Assembly: GCA_016714085.1 (NCBI GenBank)
Contig: JADJNW010000005.1
Span: 1 to 64,000, forward strand
Direction: 5' to 3'
Length of the DNA: 64,000 bases
Source: Saprospiraceae bacterium
Lineage (GTDB): Bacteria; Bacteroidota; Bacteroidia; Chitinophagales; Saprospiraceae
The notes below the pieces were generated by a model that saw only the letters and a list, made by a program, of their open reading frames with translations, ran no database searches and was not told the DNA's origin. Both the position numbers and the translations under genes were made by a program. Shown here piece after piece: positions 27,445 through 38,879 of this stretch. Every line of letters starts with the position of its first letter. Position 1 is the stretch's first letter.

Positions 27445-30136
27445 ATGAAGAACTACACAACTGGATTGACCATCATTTTTGTGATGTCGCTTTTTACTAC
27501 TGCTCAAGCCCAGCATTGGCAAGCGCTCATTGAAGTGGATAGTTTTATCGAAGTTCCGTTTTGTCAAGCTGTAAACAATGGCCTTGCTCAAATTCCACCA
27601 GCAGTAGTCAATCGCTCGGATTATCGTACCCGTCTTTTATTAAAAGATACCATTTTTGTCAACAATAATTTTGTGTTGGAAGCTCGTGTCCTCAATAACG
27701 AGGCAATCGGAGGGCTAACAGCCTTTGATCCAGGCGTTTACATTGAAGGATGCAATATCGATGCCGGCGCTTCCTTGATGGGCGCAGAATGGGCATTGCC
27801 TTTTACTTCGATGTATGTGGGTACAAGTTTTGCTGGTGCGCTGCCTCAATTTGTACAAGATTTTTCGGATTGGCGGATTGTTCGTTATGTTTTTCGAGAC
27901 AATGTATTTTACTTACTTTTTGATAATCAACTGATTCACAGCTTGCCATATACAGGAAGCCTTGATTTTATTACCGAAATCTTGGTACGTTTCAAAGGCT
28001 CAGGTATGGTCGATTGGTTAAAGCTGTATGATGGGAATGCACAAGAAATCTGGTCGGAAGAATTTATCGATTGTAATAGTTTGACTCCTTTTCCTGATAT
28101 TCCTCAGCAAACTTCTTTTGCAATTACCTCAGATACAATAGTTTGTAAAAATCAATCTTTACAAATAACAGCTTCTGCAAATGTGCCTGCTACTTATGCC
28201 TGGACGGGCCCGAATGGCTTTTCCTCGGATGATCCCAATTTTACATTAAGTAATATTAATAATCAAGATACGGGTTTTTATTATGTAAATATTCAGTTTG
28301 TTAACTGCATTGAATGGCGCGATAGTGTATATATTGGCGTGTTTCCAGAGGAAATTCCGCAAACAAATTTTTTAGGAAATGATACAACTTTATGTCCCGG
28401 CGCTACGCTTTTGCTGGGACGGGCGTATTCCTGTGCAACTTATTTGTGGCAGGATGGCTCCTCAGATTCTACTTTTATTGCCGATAGCCCCGGATTTTAC
28501 AGCGCTGAAATAATTATTAACGGTATTACATATCATGATACGATTGAGATTTCGTATTTTTTATTGCCGATGATCAACTTGGGAGAAGACACAACGCTTT
28601 GCCCTGGCGAAACGCTTGTATTGGATGCTTCTTTTCCAACGACCGCTTCCTACCTTTGGCAAGATGGTAGCACTAACTCAGCGTTCACGGTAAATTCGGA
28701 TGGGATTTATTCGGTTATGGTCACCGATGCTTGTGGCAATTCGACTTCTGACACCATTCAAATTAATTATTTTAAAGTATTACAACCGCTTGATTTAGGG
28801 GGAGATACAACGCTTTGCCCGGGTCAATCGCTTTTATTGAGTGCGGCTGATAGCGCGGCTATATCCTATCTTTGGCAAGATGGAAGCACGAATTCGACTT
28901 TTACTGCCAATGCAGCAGGTGTTTATTTTGTTATAATTGAAGATAATTGTGGTAATGTTTTGACAGATAGTATTGATTTACAATACTTTGAATTGATCGA
29001 ATCCGTTGATTTAGGGAATGATACGACGCTTTGCCCCGGCGAAACTTTGCTCTTGGATATCACCAACGGTGCAGCTGTAACATACCAATGGCAAGACGGA
29101 AGCAATACACCAATTTTTAATGTACAAGAGCCTGGAAATTACACAGTTAGCATTAGCGACCATTGTGGAAATACAGTGAGCGATGCGATTGAAGTAGTTT
29201 ATTTTCAAGTGCTTGGAGCGCTTGATTTGGGCCAGGATACCAGCCTTTGTCCAGGTACCTCAATTCAATTGGATGCAACGGATCCGGCAGCGATTCATTA
29301 TTTATGGCAAAATGGAATTACGGGCCCCATATTCACTGTGGATGAGCCGGGAATTTATAATGTTGCATTGTCAGATAATTGTGGAAATACATTAACCGAT
29401 AGTATAGAAATAGCTTATTATCAATTGATTACGTCGCTTGACTTGGGTAATGACACGACGCTTTGTGTAGGAAATTCTTATTTACTCGATGTGGCTACGG
29501 AGGCTGCAGAATTTTATATTTGGCAGGATGGCAGCAATAAATCTGGATTTTTGATAGATCGACCCGGGATTTATTCGGTTACGATTGCCGATTATTGTGG
29601 GAATGAAGTGACCGATTTGCTAAAAGTTTATTTTGAAGAACCTCCTACGGCGGATCTTGGCTCCGATACGATTGCCTGTGAAGGTGCTGTTTATCGCCTG
29701 GATGCAAGTGGGAAAAATGCGACATATTATTTTTTGGCAGGATGGCTCGATAGAATCTTCTTATCCTGTGACCAAACCTGGCGTGTATTCTGTTGTGGTT
29801 GGCAATGCTTGCGGCTTTACCAATTATAGTGTAAATATAGACTTTGAATATTGCGGCCCGTGCCGAACAGCAGTGCCTAGCGCCTTTTCGCCCAATGGTG
29901 ATGGGGTAAACGATCTCTTGGAAGTTTTTTCGGAATGTGGTTTTATAAATTATGATTTTCGTGTATTTGATCGTTGGGGGGCGCAAGTGTTTTTATCAAA
30001 AAATCCTACGTTTTTTTGGGATGGAATATTTAATGGAAAACCCTCACAATCAGGAGTTTATATTTGGCGATTAATTTATGAAGCAGAAGATGGAAGCTCG
30101 GCGACGCTTTCAGGCGATTGCGCGCTACTTCGATGA
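27445..30136 (+). CDS. surface protein with seven Ig/PKD-like repeats and gliding-associated T9SS type B domain (one frameshift)
   Basis: The restored protein has about 896 residues. A signal peptide (TGLTIIFVMSLFTTAQAQ) precedes a concanavalin-like jelly roll to about residue 210 and an Ig-like domain (WTGPNGFSSDDPNFTLSNIN). Seven repeats of about 86 residues follow; most open with LDLGNDTTLCPG-like strings and carry YLWQDGSTNSTF and PGIYSV blocks. The C-terminus PSAFSPNGDGVNDLLEVFSE and RVFDRWGAQVF is the type B (gliding motility-associated) sorting domain. One extra T in the run at 29730-29735 breaks the frame in the seventh repeat; removing it restores YYFWQDGSIESSYPV. The repeats probably make a stalk for a surface ligand-binding head. 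Confidence 0.85.
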
Positions 30137-30179
30137 TTTACAGCCTTGTTAGTAAATTTTTATTATGATATAAAATAAA

Positions 30180-30207
30180 TTAAAATGATGATTATTAATC
30201 ATTTTAA
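30180..30207. terminator. AT-rich convergent hairpin
   Basis: A 10-bp inverted repeat (TTAAAATGAT / ATCATTTTAA) with an 8-base loop lies between the type B surface protein gene and the opposing regulator gene. Confidence 0.4.
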
Positions 30208-30263
30208 AATTAAAAATAATAAAATATTTATGCCTGTTTAAAATTTTATTATCTCCGATTTCA

Positions 30264-33200
30264 TTAACGTTGATATTCGGAAGGTATCACGCCGAATTGT
30301 TCTTTGAAGCGTTCGCGGAAGTATTTTAAGTCAGAAAAACCAACTTTATACGCTACTTCTGAAATGTTATACCGTTGTGTTTCAAGTAATTGCGCGGCTC
30401 TTTTCAAGCGAATGGTACGAATAAGGGTATTGGGTGTTTCATTGGTCAAGCCTTTTATCTTGCGATACAATTGCATTCGACTCATCGCCATTTTATGCGC
30501 GAGGTCGTCAATCGTGAATTCGTTTTCATCTAAATGCTGCTCGACAATATCGAGGATGCGCTGCAAAAATTCTTCATCGAGTGAATTGGCCGTCACCGCG
30601 GATGGCGTCAAATCAAATGTTTTACCAAATTTTTCCTTCAGCTTTTCCCGTATTTGAATTAAATTTTTAATGCGTATTCGCAAGAGTCTCATGCTAAAAG
30701 GCTTAGTGATATAATCATCCGCGCCCGTTTCCAAACCATCGATTTTGTAAACCAAAGAAGTGCGAGCGGTCAGCAGCACCACCGGAATATGACTGGTAAT
30801 AATATCGCTTTTGAGACGGCGGCATAATTCGATGCCGTCCATACGAGGCATCGCCACATCACTCAATATCAAATCCGGGGAAATTTCTCGCGCTTTTTCC
30901 AATGCTTCCGCCCCATCTACGGCTTCTGAAATGTCATATTCGGTTTGTAAACTTTCCTTTAGATAAGTACGAATGTCGGCGGTATCTTCAACAATCAGCA
31001 AATGGGGTTTCGTTTTGGAATTCGATACCTTTTTACTTTCGTTAATATCCTCTGGATGCAAATTATCAGGCAACACAAAGTGCTCAACAGCAAGCATTTC
31101 CATTTTATTATCTAATAATTCCTGAGATTTAAAATGCGTAAATCCCTGGCGAAACTTCAAGCTAAATGTGGCGCCGACCAAAGGATTATTTTCAGCAATT
31201 ACTTCGCCATGATGTTGTTCCATAATCGACTTTACCAAAGAAAGCCCGATGCCTGTGCCTCCGAATACATTATGTTTAGGTTAGTTATCACATTGCTGAA
31301 AGGGTTCAAAAATATCCTTGATTTGCTCCGCAGGGATGCCACAACCAGTGTCGGATACTTTGATGATAATTTGCTCTTCCTTAGGTAGTTCTGAGAGATC
31401 GACCCTTACTTTGCCACCATCAGGCGTGAATTTAAAAGCATTTGACAATAAATTGAACAGGACTTTTTCTACCTGATCACGATCAATCCAGGCGATAATT
31501 TCCTCTCGACTGGTCATAAAAGACAAATCAATTTGGTGCTCAACCGCAAAGGGTTGGAATGACAGTACAATTTCCTGAAGAAAATAAGTCAAATTCGTTT
31601 TTTCCGCTCTGATTTTGGATAAACCCGCTTCGTTCTTACGAAATTCGAGTAACTGGTTGATCATTGTAAGCAATTTCCCAGCATTTTGATGCATCATAGA
31701 AAGGGTGCGAAGCAAAGGACGCTCGGATATTTTTTCTCGAATTAGTTCTTCTAAAGGACTGATAATCAGTGTTAATGGCGTGCGAAGTTCATGAGAGATA
31801 TTCGTAAAAAACTGTAATTTGAGGCGATTGACTTCTTCCAGTTTTTCACGCTCGACACGTTCCAATGCAAGCCGATTGCGAAAGGCAGCGCGCATATGGG
31901 TCACCCACCAAACGCCATAAAGCAAGGCTACGAATAGGACTGCATACAAAGTATAAGCCCACCATGTCAACCAGAATGGCGGTTTTACAGTAACTTTAAG
32001 CTGTACGGGGGCGCTCCAGATGCCATCACCATTGGAAGATTTTACCATGAAGACAAAGTCGCGGTAAGGTAAATTAGTGTAATGGGCATAACGTTTTTTG
32101 GAATCTGTATAGACCCAGTCAGGATCAAAGCCTTCCAGTTTGTATGCAAATTTGTTCTTTTTGGGTTCTGCAAAATGCATACTTACAAATTCAAACGACA
32201 GTACATTTTCTCGATGATTCAATATAATATGATCGGATTCCGAAATATAATTTTTTAAAACCGTTCTGCCATTCGATCGTTTCCCGATTGGCACTGATTT
32301 ATTAAAAAGCATAAAATCGGAAAGTGCGGTCATAGGTGGTGTAGCGTCTATTTTGATTTGCTCCGGCTCGAAAATATTAATCCCCTCTACACCCCCAAAG
32401 CTCAATAGCCCCGATGGCAGCCGAATGCCGCAGTTATTATTAAAAAAGTTATCCTGTAAGCCATCCAAAGCATCATAACTGCGAATTTGTAAATCACCAT
32501 TTTCCCATTTCAGGCTGGCAATTCCATTCGTGGTGCTTGCCCAAATATGTCCTTGCTTATCTTCCAAAACGGTTTGAATCGTATTATCCGGTAAGCCATC
32601 ATTTTGCGTGAATTTTTGAAAGGCATTGGTTTTAGGGTCTAACATATTTAAGCCTTCGCCGGTGGAGACCCAAAGCCGTTGTTGGCTATCGAGGAGTAAG
32701 CTGTTGATCTTGTCATTGCTCAAAGTACCTTCTTGACCAGCTTTGAAGCGATAATGCCGATCCAGATGTAATTTGTTTTTATAAGGATCATAATTCAATT
32801 TCAACACCCCATTGCCGCGTGTGCCTATCCAAAGAATAATTTTTCCCCCTTCCTTTGTTTCGATGATATTTACATTCGGAAAAGCAGTCAGACTTATTTC
32901 ATCTGCAGTTTGAAAATGATGAATGATTCCTGTTTTTTTATCATACAAATCAATACCGCCGTCCCACAAGCCAAACCAAATGCGATAAGCATTCGTATTA
33001 TGCAAATGAATAACATAATCATCATTTAATCGTCCCGATGATTTAGTAAATTGCTCCAGGCGAATCAACTTACCTCCATGTGCAGGAATAGCTCGCGCTT
33101 GAATGCGCATGACGCCAGCCCCTTGCGTAGAAACCCATATCCAACCATCCGCATCCAAGGCAACGCCTGTGGTGAAATTGGCAAAATCGGCAAGGCTTAG

Positions 33201-34457
33201 AGGCGCGAGTGTATAATGTTGGACATGACTATTATCCCCAGCAAAATCAAGTTTATTTAACCCACCATTTGTTCCAACCCACAGCTGATTGACTTCACTA
33301 CCTTGACAGACGGCAGTAACCGTGTTGTTTGTAGCGTGCGTTCCTCCTTCTAATTGTATCGTGTGAAAAGGTTTATTCCGCAAGTTCAATTTATTAATCC
33401 CTTTTCCGGTGCCAATCCAAAGAATCCCTGAATGATCTTGAAACAATTCATACACCCAATTATTACTGAGACTATAGGATTCATGAGGCTTTGAGACAAA
33501 TCGGCGGAACTTTTTTGTTGCCGGATTGAAAAGATTCAACCCATTATAAGTTGCAATCCACACATTGCCATTATCTTCTTCCCAAATATCAGAAATTACA
33601 TTATTGGATAAACCATCAGGATCGCTCGGCTTCGCGCGGTAGGATTCAATTTGCAAAAGCTTTAAATCGCTTGTACTGTATTGCACTTTTTTCAGACCCG
33701 CCTTTGTACCAAGCCATAACGTATTATCAAATTTCGTAGAGGGTCTTACTTGATAAATAAAATCGTCCAATGAAAGCCCATTGGGCAACGGCGTATTTTG
33801 TTGATAATGTTCTAAATGATAAGTTTGCGCATCCTTAAATTTGATACGATTCAATCCGCGATTAGTCGTTGACCAAATCGAGCCGTCGGGTGTTTCGCAA
33901 ATCGAATAAATATAATCAGAAGTATAGCCTTGTTCCACTGGATCAGGCACTAAAATATTTAAAAAAGTATTACTGCGTGGATCGAAACGATTCAATCCTT
34001 TTTCGGTACCAATCCAGATATAGCCTTTGCTATCCGCGAATAAACTCCATACATCGTTGCTAGACAATGAGTTAGATGCATCGGGATCGTGGCGATAATT
34101 AATAAATTTTTCTTTCGCGCGATCAAAACGATAAAACCCGGAGTTAATCGTACCAATCCAAAGTTGATTGTTTCGGTCTTCAATAATGGAAGTGATTTGA
34201 TCGCTTTGCAAACCGCTGGTATTGCCGGATTCTTGTCGAAAAATCTTTACTTCGTAGCCATCATAACGCCCCAGTCCCGACCAGGTGCCAAACCATAAAA
34301 ATCCTCGATGATCTTGTAAAAAACAATTAATAATGCCATGCGTCAAACCAATCTCCGTAGGCAGTTGCTCGAAGCGATAAAGCGCTTGCTGCGCCTGTAA
34401 AGACAACATGAAGAGTGAATTAGCCAGTAAAATAAGGCATCGTAAAAATTGCTTCAT
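30264..34457 (-). CDS. hybrid two-component system regulator (HTCS) with an internal in-frame stop
   Basis: One frame of 1398 codons is interrupted only by TAA at 31281-31283 (codon 1059). The order is: signal peptide; periplasmic sensor of about 14 Reg_prop repeats (GLTHGIINCFLQDHRGFLWF, DGSIWSTTNRGL); Y_Y_Y domain; membrane helix near residues 824-850; HisKA with the phospho-His in FFTNISHELRTPLTLI; N box VLFNLLSNAFKFTPDGG; and G1 DTGCGIP. Then come the stop, G2 FGGTGIGLSLVK, a receiver domain (LIVEDTADIR, LSDVAMPRMDG, ITKPF) and an AraC-type DNA-binding domain at the end. HTCS proteins sense oligosaccharides and switch on nearby glycan genes; here the adjacent mannan genes are the likely targets. 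The stop splits the ATP-binding domain and would separate sensor from DNA binding unless it is an error. Confidence 0.88.
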
Positions 34458-34536
34458 ACATTACCAATCTATCTTATTTGGTTTAGTTATTATTATTTTA
34501 TATAAAGATTAACAAAATATTGTAAAAATCCAAGCT

Positions 34537-35748
34537 TTATGACTCCAGACGCTTGATCATTTCCATACAAGTCCTGCTATTATGATAAGGACATTTCCAG
34601 GGCCCTGCTTTATCATTCCAGGTATCTGGTTTTCCATCTGCATTCCAAGCCCAAAACCACTCGCCATTTTTAATATCCAGCAAATATTCTTGAATAAAAT
34701 GCCAACTATTGATCGCTGTATTCAAAAAATATGCTTGTTGTGAAATTTTCCAGGCATTCAAAAAGCCAACGACTGCCTCCGCTTGCGGCCACCAATCTTT
34801 ATTAAAATCTTTCGTCGTATTAAAAATTCCATGATCCTGGTCAATGCCTTCTGCTAAGGTGCGCCCGGCTATAGCAATCGCTTTTTTTTGCACATCATAT
34901 AATAAATTATCATTTTGTAATATTTCTGCTGCTTCGCATAATAACCAACTGCATTCTATATCGTGCCCAAATGAAATTTCGTCGGATCGTAACTGCCAGT
35001 TTTCATCGAAAAACAAATGCAAATGGTTGGTTTCTAAATCAATAAATTTTTCTAAAAATAGTAATATTAAAGAATGAAGCGCCTGATGCACTTCAGCTGT
35101 CGGCATAATGCGATATAAAGAAGTATAAGCTTCCAGCACATGCAAATGCGTGTTCATGGTTTTGGCTTCGTTAGCATCTTTATCACTTAATCGCAAATCA
35201 TTGATGGTGTTCCAATTGCGAGAAAATGCTTCAAAATAACCACCGCGAATTTGATCGTGACTGTATTGCTCCATGAGCCAAAAGGTTTCTTTCGCTTTTT
35301 CTAACGCTTCCCGGTTATGTGTTAATTCATAATATGCTGATAAAGCATAAATTGTAAAAGCTTGAGCATAAATCTGTTTCTTATCCTGCGATGGAATACC
35401 GTAACAATCGAGCATCCAAAAAACGCCGCCTTCCTTGCGATCCCAAAAATAGTGTAACAAATAATCGAAAGCCCGATCTGCCAAATTTCGCCACGTCGTT
35501 TGCTCAGGATATAATTTCGCTGCCGCTGAAAAAGTCCATAAAATGCGGGTATTCAGAATGACAGATTTATCTGCCAAAGGATGCAACTTGCCTTTGCCGT
35601 CTATTCTACCATAAAAACCGCCATTATTTGTATCAATCATGCGCGTTGCCCACCAATTCAGAATATTATTCAATTCACTTGTGGCTTCTGCTTTCAAGGA
35701 TTGTAAAATTTGCTCCGTATTTTTATCATATAATATAATATTTTCCAT
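34537..35748 (-). CDS. cellobiose 2-epimerase (AGE family)
   Basis: A 403-residue (alpha/alpha)6-barrel epimerase. It converts the reducing-end sugar of beta-1,4 disaccharides; in this locus it should turn mannobiose into mannosyl-glucose. Family motifs are NTHLHVLEAYTSLYR, ISFGHDIECSWLLCEAAE and WWPQAEAVVGFLNAW, with the catalytic His residues, and the C-terminal KCPYHNSRTCMEM. The start MENIILYDKNTEQI fits the family. The gene is six bases after the GH130 gene, in one operon. Confidence 0.92.
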   Translation of the reverse strand: MENIILYDKNTEQILQSLKAEATSELNNILNWWATRMIDTNNGGFYGRIDGKGKLHPLADKSVILNTRILWTFSAAAKLYPEQTTWRNLADRAFDYLLHYFWDRKEGGVFWMLDCYGIPSQDKKQIYAQAFTIYALSAYYELTHNREALEKAKETFWLMEQYSHDQIRGGYFEAFSRNWNTINDLRLSDKDANEAKTMNTHLHVLEAYTSLYRIMPTAEVHQALHSLILLFLEKFIDLETNHLHLFFDENWQLRSDEISFGHDIECSWLLCEAAEILQNDNLLYDVQKKAIAIAGRTLAEGIDQDHGIFNTTKDFNKDWWPQAEAVVGFLNAWKISQQAYFLNTAINSWHFIQEYLLDIKNGEWFWAWNADGKPDTWNDKAGPWKCPYHNSRTCMEMIKRLES

Positions 35749-35754
35749 AGTGTC

Positions 35755-36933
35755 TCATTTTCTTAACAGAGTCAGATTCTTGTCTATCAGTTGATAACGT
35801 TGTTCTACGGAAGCCGCTGAACGCAAGCCATCCGGCGGCGTATTTTTAACATAATCAAGGAGTTGCGTAATGGTAGAAGTCGCTACGTGCATCCGCGTAT
35901 CCGAAGAACCATAGTAAATAAATATATCATGATTTTCATTTACAATCCAGCCATTACTAAATACGACGTTTGATACATCGCCAATACGCTCGCCACCTTC
36001 GGGGGCTATAAAATAACCTCCCGGCAAGTAAATAACTTTCCAGGGTTTATTTAAATCGGTCATAAATAAATATAATACATAACGCAATCCTGCAGCTGTA
36101 TTCCGCACGCCATGCGCCAGATGCAGCCAGCCTTCTGGAGTTTTGATGGGTGCTGGACCCTGACCATTTTTTACTTCTTTAATGGTATGATATAATTTAC
36201 CGTCCAATATTACTTCATTTTTAACTTCGGCGCGTTCCATACTATCCGTTAAGCCCCAGCCAATACCGCCGCCGCTGCCGACATCAATAAATGCGTCTTG
36301 CGGACGTGTGTAAAGTCCATATTTACCATTTATAAATTCAGGATGTAATACAACATTACGCTGTTGACCAGAATAAGAAATTAAATCAGGCAGGCGTTCC
36401 CAATTTATTAAATCTTTTGTTCTGGCGATGCCACACTGCGCTTCGGCTGCGGAAGTATCATTGGGGCGGGTTTTATCTTTGCGTTCGGTACAAAAAAAAC
36501 CGTAAATCCAGCCGTCTTCATGCGGGCAAAGGCGCATATCATATACGTTCGTATCAGGATTATCGGTCTCCGGCATCCGAATTGGATAATCCCAAAACTG
36601 AAAATTATCAACACCATTCAGGCTTTCCGCAATTGCAAAAAAGGATTTTCGATCCCAGCCTTCCACACGAACTACTAACAAATACTTGCCTTTCCACAGC
36701 ATTGCGCCGGAATTAAAGGTCGCATTCACGCCCAAGCGCTCCATCAAAAATGGATTCGTTTTTTCATTCAAATCATAACGCCAGAATAGCGGCGTATGCG
36801 CCGGTGTAATAATGGGATATTTCCAGCGCGTATAAATACCATTGCTTACATATTGCGGCTCATTTTTACAATTAATTAATATTTCGTGCTGTGTTTGTAA
36901 TGTTTTTAATCTCTGTGAAAAATCGATTGCCAT
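35755..36933 (-). CDS. GH130 4-O-beta-D-mannosyl-D-glucose phosphorylase
   Basis: A 392-residue five-bladed propeller of GH130 subfamily 1 type. It phosphorolyses mannosyl-glucose to mannose-1-phosphate and glucose in the cytoplasm. Conserved strings include FNSGAMLWKGKYLLVVRVEG, NVYDMRLCPHEDGWIYGFFC with the catalytic Asp region, LHPEFINGKYGLYTRPQDAF, GPAPIKTPEGWLHLAHGVR and IGDVSNVVFSNGWI. It has no signal peptide, which fits an intracellular step. It lies between the symporter (9 bases upstream) and the epimerase (6 bases downstream). This matches the gene set known from Bacteroides fragilis. Confidence 0.93.
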   Translation of the reverse strand: MAIDFSQRLKTLQTQHEILINCKNEPQYVSNGIYTRWKYPIITPAHTPLFWRYDLNEKTNPFLMERLGVNATFNSGAMLWKGKYLLVVRVEGWDRKSFFAIAESLNGVDNFQFWDYPIRMPETDNPDTNVYDMRLCPHEDGWIYGFFCTERKDKTRPNDTSAAEAQCGIARTKDLINWERLPDLISYSGQQRNVVLHPEFINGKYGLYTRPQDAFIDVGSGGGIGWGLTDSMERAEVKNEVILDGKLYHTIKEVKNGQGPAPIKTPEGWLHLAHGVRNTAAGLRYVLYLFMTDLNKPWKVIYLPGGYFIAPEGGERIGDVSNVVFSNGWIVNENHDIFIYYGSSDTRMHVATSTITQLLDYVKNTPPDGLRSAASVEQRYQLIDKNLTLLRK

Positions 36934-36942
36934 ATCTTTACA

Positions 36943-38772
36943 TTATTTCATTTTATCATCAGGATAATCCTGCAATTTATCATACCAGTTTACTTTCAAA
37001 ATCCAGGTACAAATAGCAATAACGACCAGCGTTATAAAGAATTTATCGAATTCTTGAATCACTAAAAAAATAGGAGATGCAGTAATAGCGGTTTGCCAAA
37101 TGATGCCTACTATTACATTGAACATATCTCGCCCAAAATCTTTATTGGGTTGAATATTAGGCTCTTGCGTGGCTAATTTATTGTGAATCGGTTTCCAGAA
37201 ACCCCAGGGGCGCACTTTTTTGTAAAAATTGATTAAAACCGCTTCATCATCGGGTTTGGTCATTAAGCTCCCTATAACACTTCCGAGTAATGATATAATA
37301 AAAATAATCGGGAATGTGTAAATAACGGTAATATCAGGAAATATAATTGGAACAATCATAGCAGAAGCAATGCCGCCCACCATACCCCAGAAATAGCCGT
37401 ATCCATTGAATCGCCACCAGTACCATTTCAAGAAATTAGAAGCGGTGTAACCACCATATAAAGCTGCTACGATCCATTGTATAATATCATTTAAAGAAGT
37501 TATATATAGTCCAATTAAAGTGCCAATTATTACAAATATTATAGAAATAGCATAACTCCAATAAACATAGACCTTCTGTGCTGCATCGGGATTGATAAAT
37601 CGTTTGTAAATATCATTTACTAAATAAGCCGGCGCTGCATTTACGGTGGCAGCGAAAGTGGACATAAAAGCTGCCAGCAAGCCAGCGATTAATAATCCGA
37701 GTAATCCCGCAGGCATAAAGTTTTTCATTGCGAATGGCAAAATGCGTTCAAAATCAACATTTTGCCCCATTTTATTTAGTTCGGGCATAAAAAATGCTAA
37801 AGCAAGCACAGTTAAGCCCGCTACCAATAAATATCTTGGAAATAATAATACGATATTCACCACGCCACTCATTTTAGCTGCCTCGATTGGGGTTTTAGCA
37901 GATAAAACTCTTTGCATATCATAATTTGGGGCAGGGCCGGCCATACTTTGCAATGTACCTTTAAATAATAGCATCATCCAAAAAGCGCCAAAGAGCGTCC
38001 AGCCATCTGCTGCAATTTTTTCATTAGCAGCAGGTAATATATTCGACCAATCTAAATGTAATTTCCATGTAAAGAAAATATTATCCCAATCAGACGGCAC
38101 AATTTTTGCCAATATTTCAGGTGAAACTTGTTGCATTGCAATAACTCCAACTGCAATACAGGCGATCGTCATAATAAAAAACTGCATCACTTCTGTAAAA
38201 ACGACGCTTAGCATTCCACCTTTTACTACATATAATGTGGTGAGCGCGGTTATTATAATTCCATATAAAATTTCATTCGTATGCGCATCTGATGATAATT
38301 GCCAGGGCAGAAATACTGCTGCAAATTTGCCAATTCCAATAAATCCGTACGCCAGAAACCCTAAAACATTTAATAAAGCAAATATAACAACTATAAAATG
38401 TGATAACATTGCCCCGCGCGTATCGCCAAAGCGAAATTTAATCCATTCCGCGCCTGTCATCACGCCTGATCTTCGTAGCCAAACGGATAAAAATATCATT
38501 AAAAAAATTTGATTAAAAACAGGCCAAAGCCAAGGAATCCAGACACTTTTCAAACCATAAATAAAAAGTAAATAAACCATCCACATAGTCCCGCTGATAT
38601 CAAACATCCCGGACGCATTAGAAATGCCAAGCATATACCAGGGAATTTTATTACCTCCCAGGAAATAATGATCCATGCTTTGCGAAGCGCGTTTGGAAAT
38701 CCAGAAGCCAATGCCGATGCTCGCGGCGATATAAGTAAAAATAACTGCAATATCTAACCAATTGAGATTCAT
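36943..38772 (-). CDS. sodium:solute symporter (SSS family), probable mannobiose importer
   Basis: A 609-residue multi-pass protein with about 14 helices. The SSS-family opening LDIAVIFTYIAASIGIGFWI, the YFLGGNKIPWYMLGISNASG block and the sodium-site region MSTFAATVNAAPAYLVNDIY are clear. Its place between the GH26 and GH130 genes suggests import of mannobiose, as for the symporter of the Bacteroides fragilis mannan locus. Substrate assignment is by context only. No SusC/SusD genes are present, so outer-membrane passage is unexplained. Confidence 0.9.
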   Translation of the reverse strand: MNLNWLDIAVIFTYIAASIGIGFWISKRASQSMDHYFLGGNKIPWYMLGISNASGMFDISGTMWMVYLLFIYGLKSVWIPWLWPVFNQIFLMIFLSVWLRRSGVMTGAEWIKFRFGDTRGAMLSHFIVVIFALLNVLGFLAYGFIGIGKFAAVFLPWQLSSDAHTNEILYGIIITALTTLYVVKGGMLSVVFTEVMQFFIMTIACIAVGVIAMQQVSPEILAKIVPSDWDNIFFTWKLHLDWSNILPAANEKIAADGWTLFGAFWMMLLFKGTLQSMAGPAPNYDMQRVLSAKTPIEAAKMSGVVNIVLLFPRYLLVAGLTVLALAFFMPELNKMGQNVDFERILPFAMKNFMPAGLLGLLIAGLLAAFMSTFAATVNAAPAYLVNDIYKRFINPDAAQKVYVYWSYAISIIFVIIGTLIGLYITSLNDIIQWIVAALYGGYTASNFLKWYWWRFNGYGYFWGMVGGIASAMIVPIIFPDITVIYTFPIIFIISLLGSVIGSLMTKPDDEAVLINFYKKVRPWGFWKPIHNKLATQEPNIQPNKDFGRDMFNVIVGIIWQTAITASPIFLVIQEFDKFFITLVVIAICTWILKVNWYDKLQDYPDDKMK

Positions 38773-38879
38773 GTAAGTCGGTTTAACAGTTTATTGGTGC
38801 TTTAATAGTTATGATATTGGGATATTATTAATTTAGCTGAATATTATATTCGTTATAAAACTATTAAATTTTACAATTT

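Noticed and set aside
29633..30136. Separate small gene for the gliding-associated C-terminal domain
   Set aside because: It is the continuation of the gene at 27445 after one extra T. The seventh repeat becomes complete when the T is removed.
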